Source: Clostridium intestinale DSM 6191 (GTDB lineage: Bacteria > Bacillota > Clostridia > Clostridiales > Clostridiaceae). From it: a stretch of DNA of 64,000 bases. The stretch is from positions 1-64,000 of the forward strand of contig NZ_FQXU01000006.1 in the NCBI RefSeq assembly GCF_900130055.1, read 5' to 3'. Below the pieces are notes generated by a model. It did no database searches. It saw only the letters and a program-made list of their open reading frames with translations, and had not been told where the DNA came from. Of the stretch, positions 48,001 to 54,668 are shown piece after piece. The position numbers were made by a program, and so were the translations under genes. Every line of letters starts with the position of its first letter. Position 1 is the first letter of the stretch.

Positions 48001-49134
48001 GCAAGTCCAGTTGTGAAGAAGGAATTTGTCAATTTTACTGATAACCAATGGCTAGAAATAAGCTTTGCAGCCCAGACTTCAGGAGAATATTTATGGGTAC
48101 TAAATAATCCTACTGAGACAGTTGGAGTTTATAAATATGAAAATAGTACTAATAGCAATACAGCATACCTTAATGGGGCAGTAACTTCTGGAGATTATAT
48201 CAGTAAAATAAGCTACAAAACAGATGAATATTACTATATTAGAAATCTACAAGGTGATATAATAGGCTTAATAGATAAGACAGGTGCGCAAGTAGTAACT
48301 TATAACTATGACTCATGGGGAAAACTAGTATCTATAGAAGGAAGTTTAAAGGATAGTATAGGAGTTAAAAATCCATATAGATATAGAGGTTATAGGTATG
48401 ATAACGAAACTGGACTATATTATTTACAGAGTAGGTATTACAATCCTGAGTGGGGAAGATTTATTAATGCTGATTCACTAGGTGGACAAATAGGTACTAT
48501 ATTGTCTCATAATGTATTTGCATACTGTATGAATAATCCAGTAAATATGGAAGATCCAAATGGAAATATAGCGTGGTGGATTATAGGAGCTGGAGTTGGT
48601 GCTGTAGTAGGTGGGATAGCAGGTGCTATATATTCATATAAGTCAACAGGGTCAGTAGATTGGAGATATGTTGCTGGAGGAGCTGTTGCTGGAGCTCTAG
48701 TAGGAGCTGGGCTTGGATATGTTGCTGAGGCTGCATATGCATCAATTATAGGAGTAGGAACGGTGGTTGCAACTACTACTCAAAAAGCAGCTGAAAAGAT
48801 ATCTTCGAGTGGCAAAAACGTTGCAAGCAATGCAGCTAATGCAGTAAAATTGAATAAACAATTAACATACCAAGAAGCTAGTTCAGTTTTTACTAAGAGT
48901 GGATTGCATCCAGAAGTCGTTAAGAATTCACAGCCAATAATCTCAGGAATTAAGTTGGGAAATCCTAAGGTAATACAAGCACTAACTTCTGATGGTAGCT
49001 CTATAAGTAGTTGGGCAAAAATGTCCACTCAAACATTTAGAAGCCCAAGTGGTAATTTCCAAGTACACTTTTATCAAAACTTAGAAAATGGAGTAGTATC
49101 TATATTTGAGATGAAAGTAAAATTTAATAAATAG
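42004..49134 (+). CDS. giant secreted RHS/YD-repeat polymorphic toxin with embedded ChW repeats
   Basis: The 2376-residue protein has a signal peptide (AILMTFLATMIPSYRVVAEE), a long Lys/Glu/Ser-rich region to about residue 400 and a DNRLRE-like module (about 400-580). A YD-repeat shell with two carbohydrate-binding-like inserts follows (about 900-1220), then three ChW repeats (about 1595-1730) and more YD repeats. The RHS core is PYRYRGYRYDNETGLYYLQS (about 2124-2160), ending near NPVNMEDPNGN. Past it are a Gly-zipper helix (about 2190-2250) and a C-terminal domain with RSPSGNFQVHFYQN, the probable toxin. Start 42004 follows CGGGGGACG. The next gene is the likely immunity protein. Confidence 0.9.
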   Translation: MQKYIKGMTLAILMTFLATMIPSYRVVAEEKSTSSIEESSSEQGTESDGLIVGELVEKREENVKHFMKDDGTFVAMMYNNPVHYKEGSEWKDIDNTLVEKEDAKGLVESKDDILKEATIFSDASTSETTSKTIEGNDGKNSIEAVEEAKGSVEEQVKSDESVSKEKEILVENKEIKTDSKSTEKVAKDKEINKGKNNKVLENKSNDFKISIAQNINADKLVSINKDKYEVSWNIKSDKNVKVNKKETTDEDVNKLLGPTKEQENKLSKKEKAELENSKKATLIKTTSSVVFEEVKPNINLEYKLISDSIKESIIINKPTDIKKFSFNFNMKNLKPELKDNQIILSDKDTGKEIMRMQAPFMVDAKGEQTDRVKLSFDKKGKGYVLTLELDKEWLNSKDRQYPVIVDPSFESSVRSSDIRDTFVASNDTEDKATNMYLRVGNTPQIGATRTFIKFVNLPQLSMGDMIIDAKLSLLKEPNQSGADGQIDVHKVTNDWNNVGLRWATQPAIDWTIKDYQNYANDNWQYWDITDIAKEWYTTGNNYGLCVKKNDERSGHSTYYSSDTSNSIGYPRVYFSYINNSGLQPQWTYHSQSVGRAGTTNINDYNGNVIHVHDDVSTNGNRLPTVIKHVYNSNDRGVDIGFGPGWRLNLSQKVKRMQIGTKWYYQYIDEDGTRRYFEDTGTEMKEEYGGELTLIKNSDGNFTIKDKDNNALLFNNIGDLEEITDSNGNKIDLQYYDGKLKYVVDGAGRTTRLEYSIHNMLQEIYYPDNTKVRFDYYTNIMKWITYADGKQSVYDYDGQNNLTSVTNIDGYKMNYEYYSQSPNRIKKVTEGNTDGTVGASMSYEYSFNSTKFTDNKGNVNYYQFDNAGKTISIRDAAGYAQAYQYGDGTNVNKMTLESKLQKTVNNFIDNGSAENTSRNFAFASGGGGTGGGGFTSSVKYIGNNSLNVYKNDNVGSRYVDQNVWLQKGKTYTFSAYVKTANISNIMGKGAHLVVYYKDKTGTYIPIRSKFLTGNNDWTRLETTFTLPSDSTDNFVIARCELQEESGNAYYDALQLEEGTVANRYNLIENADMSGGAKIPDYWYDTMNGGATTSEASDTRLTIDDSNHPPYLDGHVFKLTGRQGKDTRIHQEIKISGKAGDTFVVSGWAKGAAVPHGTFAIQPAFIIPGGAQWETISFNRDSKNWQYANGVIKAKSDFSEIHLYLTYSNNANEVMFDGIQVYKEEFGETYQYDSKGNLVSAVDLNKQNSKFEYNGNNNLIQATDPKGNKFTYQYDGKNNIIEAKTSTNTVYSFQYDKYGNPITSRVGDKLTFIQSSATYTDDGNFISELKDAEGNTTKYNYDKTKGTLTNSTDANGKVTSYSYDIFNRLLDVSKTADGVVHKNSYTYENDRLKSITHNNDQVKYNFTYDSLGNTDKVSVGSQTLIDNDYDNSTGNLTKSTYGNGNIISSDYDNIGRATNKKSNGTPYAEYSYDNSGNLALLNDITNNVKYRYVYDGADRLTKTTDSNNNELSYEYDANNNTNKVIEKISGRSYATSYKHDSDNRPTEVLFNSLKTVNKYDSLGRIDYKEFGTVAADGTFSSKYKTDIDYKNIANQDNVSVAYQGHIENSGWIAAVKEGETCGTTGQNLRLEGIKINLVNKPAGASIKYQAHIENSGWLGWVNEGQLGGTESKGLRLEGIKIQLVNMPGYKVQYRAHVTNVGWQNWVSDGELAGTESQGIRMEALQIRIVNMNQVSTTTNKIASIDNGGNKIEYTYDKSGNIATVKQASKTTSYQYNELNELIREDNQALGKTIIYNYDAGGNITSKREYDYTTGTPGTVTNTVAYAYGDANWKDKLTSYNGSNITYDSIGNPSTYSGYTYTWERGRQLKGISGNSKNISYKYNDSGIRTEKTVNGVLTKYHLVGDKVTYEESGNDKIYYTYDTSGNLVSMNLGGGNSSELYEEVGSHTPVQLSGTNSAAEKFKATDLFDKISVNCPSWSNNIGNLTLSLYKWNTDYNTTISASPVVKKEFVNFTDNQWLEISFAAQTSGEYLWVLNNPTETVGVYKYENSTNSNTAYLNGAVTSGDYISKISYKTDEYYYIRNLQGDIIGLIDKTGAQVVTYNYDSWGKLVSIEGSLKDSIGVKNPYRYRGYRYDNETGLYYLQSRYYNPEWGRFINADSLGGQIGTILSHNVFAYCMNNPVNMEDPNGNIAWWIIGAGVGAVVGGIAGAIYSYKSTGSVDWRYVAGGAVAGALVGAGLGYVAEAAYASIIGVGTVVATTTQKAAEKISSSGKNVASNAANAVKLNKQLTYQEASSVFTKSGLHPEVVKNSQPIISGIKLGNPKVIQALTSDGSSISSWAKMSTQTFRSPSGNFQVHFYQNLENGVVSIFEMKVKFNK
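46788..47200 (+). repeat. three ChW (clostridial hydrophobic with Trp) repeats inside the RHS protein
   Basis: Three consecutive copies of about 45 residues are encoded. They begin VAYQGHIENSGWIAAV, IKYQAHIENSGWLGWV and VQYRAHVTNVGWQNWV, and each continues with a GTTGQ/GTESK/GTESQ turn and LRLEGIKI-type end. The conserved Gly-Trp is the ChW hallmark. They interrupt the YD-repeat region. Confidence 0.88.
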
Positions 49135-49149
49135 AAAGTAGAGTAAGTT

Positions 49150-49539
49150 ATGAAAGTGAAATGTATAAGTAATAGAACAATTGAAGGTGACAGAATATAT
49201 TCTAATATTACACCTAATAAGGAATATATAGTGTTAGCTATAGAATTTTATAATGTGAATATATCCCTTTTTGGTAAAACAATGGGTGATTATGCTTTTT
49301 ATAGACTTGAAGATGATGAAGGTCTTATAAAGATTATTCCATCAAAGTTATTCATTATCACATCCGATAAGTTATCTAAACATTGGGTGTTACATACTGA
49401 GAGCGAAGAAGCATATTCATTGCTGCCGAAACAATGGGCTACACTTAGTTTTTGGGAAGATTTTTATGATGATGAATATGATGCTATAAAAAAATTCAAA
49501 ATTATAAGAGATAAGATATATGAGGAGGAAAATATTTAA
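49150..49539 (+). CDS. candidate immunity protein for the RHS toxin
   Basis: The 129-residue acidic, cytosolic protein is encoded 15 nt after the toxin stop codon. It has a beta-rich N-terminus (MKVKCISNRTIEGDRIYSN, then EYIVLAIEFYN), an SH3-like YRLEDDEGLIKIIPSKLF segment and a C-terminal WATLSFWEDFYDDEYDAI helix. Position, small size and acidity are as expected for polymorphic-toxin immunity proteins. No named immunity family is claimed. The ribosome site is weak, suggesting coupling to the toxin gene. Confidence 0.65.
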   Translation: MKVKCISNRTIEGDRIYSNITPNKEYIVLAIEFYNVNISLFGKTMGDYAFYRLEDDEGLIKIIPSKLFIITSDKLSKHWVLHTESEEAYSLLPKQWATLSFWEDFYDDEYDAIKKFKIIRDKIYEEENI

Positions 49540-49704
49540 TAAGAACTACAAAAGGTGGATTATTAAAGCATAGTTTGTTGGAAGAATATACACAAATTAA
49601 GTCCGACTCAACCAACCTTTCAAAAACAAATAACCCACACCATCCCCCACCTTTAGACATATTATATTACTAAGTTTCATTTTTTGTGAAAGGAGGTAAT
49701 ATAA
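49540..49704. other. gap with an unusual C-rich patch
   Basis: About 49600-49665 is unusually C-rich for this genome (CTCAACCAACC, then CCCACACCATCCCCCACC). It contains no frame or hairpin I can support. It separates the toxin/immunity pair from the DUF1659 gene and may be remnant or junction DNA. Confidence 0.35.
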
Positions 49705-49926
49705 ATGACAGAGAGCATATTAACACGTATTTCTTTAGAAGTGGAATATAAAGCTGGCTTAGATAAAGAAGGAAAAGATGTGTTTAAGAAGCAGAGCTTT
49801 ATAGGCATAAAAGAAGATGCTTCTGATGAGGCTTTATGCATAATAGGCAACTCGATAGGTGATATTTTAGATACTCAAATATATAGAGTATCTAAAGGAC
49901 TAAAGTATGAACTGATTAATTTATAA
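49705..49926 (+). CDS. DUF1659 family protein
   Basis: A strong AAAGGAGGTAAT site precedes the ATG. The 73-residue protein has the DUF1659 layout: a beta strand LTRISLEVEYKAGLDKEGKDVFKKQSFIGIK, then a helix DEALCIIGNSIGDILDTQI and a short terminal strand. A second DUF1659 gene lies on the other strand at 51084-51308. The family is uncharacterised and in clostridia usually accompanies DUF2922 and a small sigma factor, as here. Confidence 0.8.
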   Translation: MTESILTRISLEVEYKAGLDKEGKDVFKKQSFIGIKEDASDEALCIIGNSIGDILDTQIYRVSKGLKYELINL

Positions 49927-49944
49927 AAAAATATAAATTTGCTT

Positions 49945-49990
49945 TAAGGTAGTAATAGTCTAGTTTTAGACGTTACTACCTTTCTTTTTA
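49945..49990 (+). terminator. terminator of the DUF1659 gene
   Basis: The stem AAGGTAGTAA/TTACTACCTT with an inner GTCTA/TAGAC helix is followed by TCTTTTT. Confidence 0.82.
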
Positions 49991-50033
49991 ACTATATTTA
50001 CCATACGGATTTCTATATTTCGACATATATATA

Positions 50034-50116
50034 TTAATATCAAGTGAAAATTTATTCAGGTAAAAATTATTCCCAATTGAATAAATAGTGAAAAAATACC
50101 TCCCTCTAATAGAAGA
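50034..50116 (+). ncRNA. shortened second copy of the structured RNA element
   Basis: ATATCAAGTGAAA..TTATTCAGG, a hairpin ATTTATTCA/TGAATAAAT (50050-50058 with 50078-50086), and CTCCCTCTAATAGAAGAT align with the element at 30987-31135. The hairpin stem differs by a paired change (G-C there, T-A here). The large 3' stem has lost its second arm. The element lies upstream of the sigma-factor gene, ending about 50 nt before its start. Probably a decayed copy; expression is unknown. Confidence 0.45.
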
Positions 50117-50166
50117 TTTAAAGGCTTAGTAATTATGCAAAAGATAAAAAAAATTGAGGTGATTTT

Positions 50167-50769
50167 ATGAGTCAAGATGACTGTGACTATGAATATATAG
50201 AACAGCTTGTGTATAGAGTTCAAAATGGTGAGATTGAGGCAAAAGATCAATTAGCTAGAAGCGTTAAATACTTTATTAGAAGCATAGTTAAAAAGTATCA
50301 TATCAATTCCTATAGGCGTAGAGATAAAGTCAGTGAAGGTTATGAGATTATGTTTAGATGCATCAAGGATTATGATGTAAAGAGAGGAAAGTTTTTTCCT
50401 TTTATAAGAAGATGTATAAACAATCACTTTATAAATTTATTAAAAGCCACTAAAAAAGGTGAATTTAAAGATGGAAAAAAGACTTTGATTATAGATGAAA
50501 AACTAGAGAATGTGCTATTTTATGAAATGGATTATCCAGAAGATATTTTATATGAAAAGTTTAATATAGAGGTTTTAAGAAAGGCTCTAAGATCATTAAA
50601 TGAAAAGGAACTTGAGCTAATTAGGTATAGATATTATGAAAAAAAGACTCTAAAAACCTATGCTAAAGATAAATGCATTGATTATAGCACTGCCATTAGG
50701 CGTAATAAAGCTGTTCTTGAAAAGTTAAAAAAGCTTATAAATAAGGAATTAAAAAACCATAGGGACTAA
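50167..50769 (+). CDS. small sigma-70 family RNA polymerase sigma factor
   Basis: This 200-residue protein has a region 2-like part (YEIMFRCIKDYDVKRGKFFPFIRRCINNHFINLLK) and a region 4 helix-turn-helix (LNEKELELIRYRYYEKKTLKTYAKDKCIDYSTAIRRNKAVLEKLKKL). Size and layout resemble small clostridial accessory sigma factors, including the TcdR/BotR/UviA group, though assignment to that group is only a suggestion. It is flanked by DUF1659 and DUF2922 genes, its most likely targets or partners. GAGGTGATT precedes the ATG. Confidence 0.82.
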   Translation: MSQDDCDYEYIEQLVYRVQNGEIEAKDQLARSVKYFIRSIVKKYHINSYRRRDKVSEGYEIMFRCIKDYDVKRGKFFPFIRRCINNHFINLLKATKKGEFKDGKKTLIIDEKLENVLFYEMDYPEDILYEKFNIEVLRKALRSLNEKELELIRYRYYEKKTLKTYAKDKCIDYSTAIRRNKAVLEKLKKLINKELKNHRD

Positions 50770-50781
50770 TTAAAAATTTGT

Positions 50782-50812
50782 AAAAAGAGAGGCTGAAATA
50801 TTTCAGCCTCTC
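50782..50812. terminator. terminator between sigma factor and DUF2922 genes
   Basis: The stem GAGAGGCTGAAA/TTTCAGCCTCTC has five T residues on the minus strand's 3' side and a weaker T-rich tail on the plus side. It likely serves mainly the minus-strand DUF1659-DUF2922 operon. Confidence 0.78.
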
Positions 50813-50828
50813 AAATCTTTTAAAGGAA

Positions 50829-51047
50829 TTAGTCTAATTCATATTTAGTACTTTTCTTTTCATCCAATTTTGCAGAATATAGAGACACAAGATCTCCATT
50901 TTTAGTGGTGAAGATGTTTTGCTCTAATATGGCATTAGCTAATTTAACTACTTCTGATTTAGGAAGGTCAGGTCTAACATCAGAAACAGAGAAAGTTGCT
51001 TTATCTCCGCTTGCTGTTAAAAATATAAGGCTAAGAACATAATTCAT
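50829..51047 (-). CDS. DUF2922 family protein
   Basis: The 72-residue protein begins MNYVLSLIFLTASGDKATFSVSDVRPDL and continues KSEVVKLANAILEQNIFTTKNGDLVSLYSAKL, the usual DUF2922 layout (strand, loop with VRP, helix). An AAAAGGAGGG site precedes it. It is the second gene of a two-gene operon with DUF1659. Function unknown. Confidence 0.8.
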   Translation of the reverse strand: MNYVLSLIFLTASGDKATFSVSDVRPDLPKSEVVKLANAILEQNIFTTKNGDLVSLYSAKLDEKKSTKYELD

Positions 51048-51083
51048 TGGTATCCCTCCTTTTAAATTATTTTTAAGAATATA

Positions 51084-51308
51084 CTAAGCTTCAGATAATA
51101 TAGAAACTTCATTTAGCATAATGTTTCTTATAGGCGCATCAAGTAATGATGCAATAGCAGTAGCTACAATTAATATATTGTTTATAGGTGCATCCACCTT
51201 AACATTAGAAAAGCTCTTTTTCTTGAAAGTATCTGCTCCAGAATCATTTGTTCCAGATTTTAGTTCTATTACTAAAGAAGTGCTTTTAGGTTCTTTTTTA
51301 GCTTCCAT
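51084..51308 (-). CDS. DUF1659 family protein (second copy)
   Basis: This 74-residue protein starts at MEAKKEPKSTSLVIELKSGT. It shares with the copy at 49705 the strand GADTFKKKSFSNVKVDA and the following helix IASLLDAPIRNI. An AAGGAGGTGAC site lies upstream; GTG 51320 overlaps that site and is not preferred. It is co-transcribed with DUF2922. Having one DUF1659 gene on each side of the sigma factor suggests a duplicated module. Confidence 0.78.
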   Translation of the reverse strand: MEAKKEPKSTSLVIELKSGTNDSGADTFKKKSFSNVKVDAPINNILIVATAIASLLDAPIRNIMLNEVSILSEA

Positions 51309-51441
51309 TAATATAGTCACCTCCTTCCTATTAAAAATTGCCTATACTATATAAGTAAAACAATAAATAAAAAAGTGGCGTTTTTTCGTGAAAAAAGTTT
51401 GATTTAAGTTGAAAAAATCTAATATTCTCGACTTCTGCCCT

Positions 51442-51479
51442 GTAGAAGTTCTAAGAACTTCATAAAATCCTATTAACTA
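51442..51479. repeat. hairpin repeat R1 (next to minisatellite A)
   Basis: GTAGAAGTT-ctaag-AACTTC followed by ATAAAATCCTATTAAC matches the consensus of four other copies (R2 51858, R3 51905, R4 55703, R5 55750). The stem is GAAGTT/AACTTC. A more degenerate relative seems to precede it at about 51395-51432. Confidence 0.6.
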
Positions 51480-51490
51480 GTAGAAGAGCT

Positions 51491-51842
51491 GTAGAGGAGT
51501 AGAGAAGGAAAGCCGTAGGGAAGTAGAGAAGGAGAGCTGTGGAGAAGTAGAGAAGGAAAGCTGTAGGGAAGTAGAGAAGGAAAGCCGTGGAGAAGTAGAG
51601 AAGGGGAGACGTAGAGAAATAGAGAAGGAAAGCCGTGGAGAAGTAGAGAAGGAAAGCCGTGGAGAAGTAGAGAAGGAAAGTCGTAGAGAAGTAGAGAAGG
51701 AGAGCTGTGGGGAAGTAGAGAAGGAGAGCTGTGGGGAAGTAGAGAAGGAAAGATGTAGAGGAGTGGAGAAGGAGAGCCGTGGAGAAATAGAGAAGGAAAG
51801 ATGTAGAGGAGTAGAGAAGGAAAGTCGTAGGGAAGAAAAGGC
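51491..51842. repeat. minisatellite A: fourteen 24-bp units plus a partial
   Basis: Units start at 51491 and repeat every 24 bp to 51826, with a partial unit to 51842. Each contains GTAGAGAAGGAAAGCC or a close variant, preceded by GTGGAGAA or similar. The strand is strikingly purine-rich (G/A). Variation between units is almost only G/A and C/T. The open antisense frame (repeating Ser-Phe-Ser-Thr-Ser-Pro) is a by-product with no ribosome site. Probably variable in copy number between strains. Confidence 0.92.
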
Positions 51843-51857
51843 GTACACCGCTATTCG

Positions 51858-51940
51858 GTAGACGCGATTCTCAGCGTCAGTCTAATCCTTTTAACTAATG
51901 CTCTGTAGAAGCGTTCCCCAGCTTCATTAAATCCTTTCAC
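51858..51940. repeat. hairpin repeats R2 and R3
   Basis: R2 (51858) has stem GACGC/GCGTC and R3 (51905) has stem GAAGC/GCTTC. Both are followed by a TAATCCTTTTAAC-like tail (TCTAATCCTTTTAAC, TTAAATCCTTTCAC). They are 47 nt apart, the same spacing as R4 and R5 near 55.7 kb. The A-T to C-G change in the R2 stem is compensatory. Confidence 0.6.
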
Positions 51941-52264
51941 TGCTGATCTCTAGGTTTATAAAAAGTTTTGCTCAAAACATGAATTAAGTGAGAAGCAAAT
52001 GGTTGCTTAAAAGTGAATAATATGGTGTTGGATAAATGTGATATAATTTACTTATAATTGTAAGATGATGCGGAATTAAATTATATAGTTAAATAGTAAT
52101 TTGTAAGGCAGGAAAAGGGTATGGAAATTTGCTGATGCAAAGCAAAGGAATTACTTTATGTCTTCAATAATTGGTCTGTATTTTATAAAGCAAATTTTGA
52201 GACAGTGAATTTGATAGATAGTTAGCTAGTGGATTAATAATTTTAAAATATGATTAACTGAACT

Positions 52265-52365
52265 GTACCATAAATGAGTGCAGTTTTTAGCCTTAGGTAT
52301 TGATATGACTTGCCTAAGGCTATTTTTATAGGCGAAAATACCGTATCACAAGTAGAAATGTATTT
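52265..52365 (+). repeat. element T1 (left flank of the HEPN/EEP module)
   Basis: This ~100-nt element begins GTACCATAA and contains a terminator-like hairpin TAGCCTTAGG/CCTAAGGCTA (52288-52297 with 52313-52322) followed by TTTTTAT. It continues GGCGAAAATACCGTATCA..AGTAG..GTATTT. It aligns along its whole length with T2 at 55555-55653. The remaining gap 51941-52517 is AT-rich and holds no other feature I can support. Confidence 0.65.
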
Positions 52366-52517
52366 ACAAAATATGTTATAGTAAGAAGAGAGAATAAGGT
52401 TAAAGTGAAAGATAAACATGAATTTGACGGTTTAGCTTAGTTTGCATTGTAATAATATAAATTATTATATATGTGCGTAATAGAGTCAGAGATGATTCGG
52501 AAGAAGAGGTGTTTATA

Positions 52518-54551
52518 TTGTTAATTCTTATTCCAATAGAAAGGTTACATATAGAGCATTCTGTCGTACTAAAAAATATTACTATAAGTTCAAATATTGC
52601 CATAAATGAAAGCGGCAATATATTCATAAATAGTAAGGAGTATTCAATAAGCTTGGTGAATAAATCAAATGTTTTAGATTTATTCAATGAATGCTTTGCA
52701 ATATACCATATTGATGAGTTAGATACTTGTGAAGATGCAATAAAACTAGTAGATTACTTAATAAAACCCGTAGATTACGCCCTGGATAGTTTGAGAATAT
52801 CTTTGAATACTTTTGCCTTTCATGAACAAGTAATAGGAACCCCTGGATTTTATGAAGGAAATAAAGTAGCAGTAGTATTAGGTGACAATTTTGAATCCTA
52901 TAAAATTATTAAAGGAAAAGAACTTTATTATGAATTATCAGAAGGAATCGGATGTGATGCTACTGGATTCTATACGGATGAAAATGATATTTTATTACAT
53001 TTTAGAGAAGATGAGGTTTATACCAAGTATAGAAATATTTTGCATAGACTTTTTAAGGCAATACAGATTTATGATGTAAACACTTGCTTTGCATATTTGT
53101 TTTCAACAATTGAAGGGCTAGACTGTAGCACCTCATATAATTTCCAAACTAAAAAGATACGAATTCTCTCTTTCATTGTCAAAAATCAAAATGAATTTGA
53201 TATTCTTTCGCAACAATTTTATTTTTACTCCAAAACAGTTCGCACTGAGATAATCCATGCAGGGAAATCATTATATGATATCCTTCCTTGGAAAAAAATA
53301 TATAATTTACTGGATAATTTGTACCTGCTTGTTGTTAAATTTTGTATGGCTTCAATTAAATCTGGTGCAACGACTTTTTCTGAACTAGACGAAAAAATAT
53401 GCGAAAAGTGTAATGAATTTTTATACTCTTCTCCTAATAGTGATATCGCTATCAGTGAAATGCCAGTTACTGTTTTCGGAAAATGTGACTATTTTGCTGA
53501 AGTGAATAATTTAAATATAGACACTTGTTTAAAAATTGGTGAAACATTATTTTTGCCGGCTAATAGTAAAGATAAAGTTAAAGAGTTTTATGAAGTGTAT
53601 GAGCATGGCTTAGAACTTTGCCTGGAATATGGTTTAGATGAAAAAGTACTTAAAGTAGATAGCTATTTCCCAAACTATCATTTGTTTTCAAAATTTAATA
53701 TAGAGGAGAAGTCATTTACTGTATGGGATGTAGATGTAATATTGACAACATTATTACGAAAAATTAGCATTGATGCTCCTTTCGCAATAATTGAAAATCA
53801 ATCTTATTGGAAGAGCCCAACTAATGGATTTAGCTCTTCATTTTACAGTGAATTTTCCGATATTATTTGCAATACTATACAGAAAGCATTGAATTATTTA
53901 ATTTTATCAAGTGAAATAAAAAAAGATACTATATTGCCGTCTAAGGTTGGAATCAATGATACTAAAATCCGAGCTGCATATATCAATCCTCCAGGCAGTA
54001 GCCAAATATATTTTCTTCCCGGACGTGTTTATGGAGAATATATCGAGCCTAATACCCCATTTATTCCATCATTAACTGATTGTTCTGAAACACTCTATAA
54101 TTGTTTTTTTGGTTCACGTTCTGATGAAGTATATTCTACAAACCGTGATGCTTTAAATAGAATAGCAGAAAGTATTTACTTTCAGGATACTAATCAAACA
54201 ATTCTTACTATATTTGATGCTATGGATATGCTTTACCCAACCACATATGATGGAAATAAGTTAATCAAACGTATTGCTACATTTTGTTGCAATACACAAA
54301 CAGAAAAAACTATGCTAGTAAAGTATTTAGAGGATTTGAGGAAAAATATAAGAAATCCACTTTTACATAGTGGTAAATCGATCATTGATTTGCAATTAAA
54401 TGAAGATGGTGCTTATACAATCATAAATGAAATCAAAAATATTGTTATAAAATATTGTGAAAATACTTATATGCTAGATATACATACTTTTGAAGGTCTG
54501 CGTGAAGAAGAGAAACGTAAAAATAATTTTTTGCAAATGCACTTGAACTAA
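52518..54551 (+). CDS. tandem HEPN-like protein, two RxxxxH motifs (candidate RNase effector)
   Basis: This 677-residue protein is unknown to me as a family. Two helical segments of similar layout each end in a HEPN-type motif: R242-TEII-H247 followed by AGKSLYDI, and R612-NPLL-H617 followed by SGKSIIDL. Each is preceded by a beta-richer region, so the protein looks like an internal duplication, reminiscent of ApeA-type defence proteins. No TM or signal peptide. CGT/CGC arginine codons are common, unlike the AGA-rich neighbours, which suggests recent transfer. TTG 52518 follows GAGGTG by six bases; GTG 52473 lacks a ribosome site. Confidence 0.72.
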   Translation: MLILIPIERLHIEHSVVLKNITISSNIAINESGNIFINSKEYSISLVNKSNVLDLFNECFAIYHIDELDTCEDAIKLVDYLIKPVDYALDSLRISLNTFAFHEQVIGTPGFYEGNKVAVVLGDNFESYKIIKGKELYYELSEGIGCDATGFYTDENDILLHFREDEVYTKYRNILHRLFKAIQIYDVNTCFAYLFSTIEGLDCSTSYNFQTKKIRILSFIVKNQNEFDILSQQFYFYSKTVRTEIIHAGKSLYDILPWKKIYNLLDNLYLLVVKFCMASIKSGATTFSELDEKICEKCNEFLYSSPNSDIAISEMPVTVFGKCDYFAEVNNLNIDTCLKIGETLFLPANSKDKVKEFYEVYEHGLELCLEYGLDEKVLKVDSYFPNYHLFSKFNIEEKSFTVWDVDVILTTLLRKISIDAPFAIIENQSYWKSPTNGFSSSFYSEFSDIICNTIQKALNYLILSSEIKKDTILPSKVGINDTKIRAAYINPPGSSQIYFLPGRVYGEYIEPNTPFIPSLTDCSETLYNCFFGSRSDEVYSTNRDALNRIAESIYFQDTNQTILTIFDAMDMLYPTTYDGNKLIKRIATFCCNTQTEKTMLVKYLEDLRKNIRNPLLHSGKSIIDLQLNEDGAYTIINEIKNIVIKYCENTYMLDIHTFEGLREEEKRKNNFLQMHLN

Positions 54552-54621
54552 CTTCACATTATGTTTATAATACCAAACTCACAAATTCCAATTAGTTAGG
54601 AAGAAGAGAATTATCTTTTTA

Positions 54622-54642
54622 TCACAAGTAGTTTACTTGTGA
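54622..54642 (+). promoter_or_regulatory. hairpin before the EEP nuclease gene
   Basis: TCACAAGTA-GTT-TACTTGTGA is a perfect 9-bp stem with a 3-nt loop, 27 nt before the EEP start codon. The string ATCACAAGTAG also occurs in T1. It has no T tract, so it is more likely an operator or an RNA hairpin influencing translation than a terminator. Confidence 0.45.
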
Positions 54643-54668
54643 ATGATTAGGACGAGGAGGAATAAAAG

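Noticed and set aside
49585-49670. Small gene or insertion-sequence remnant in the C-rich patch
   Set aside because: No frame, inverted repeat or transposase motif could be supported.
51477-51848. Antisense reading frame of 123 codons with a Ser-Phe-Ser-Thr-Ser-Pro repeat
   Set aside because: It exists only because the 24-bp minisatellite has no stop in that frame; there is no ribosome site and no non-repetitive sequence.
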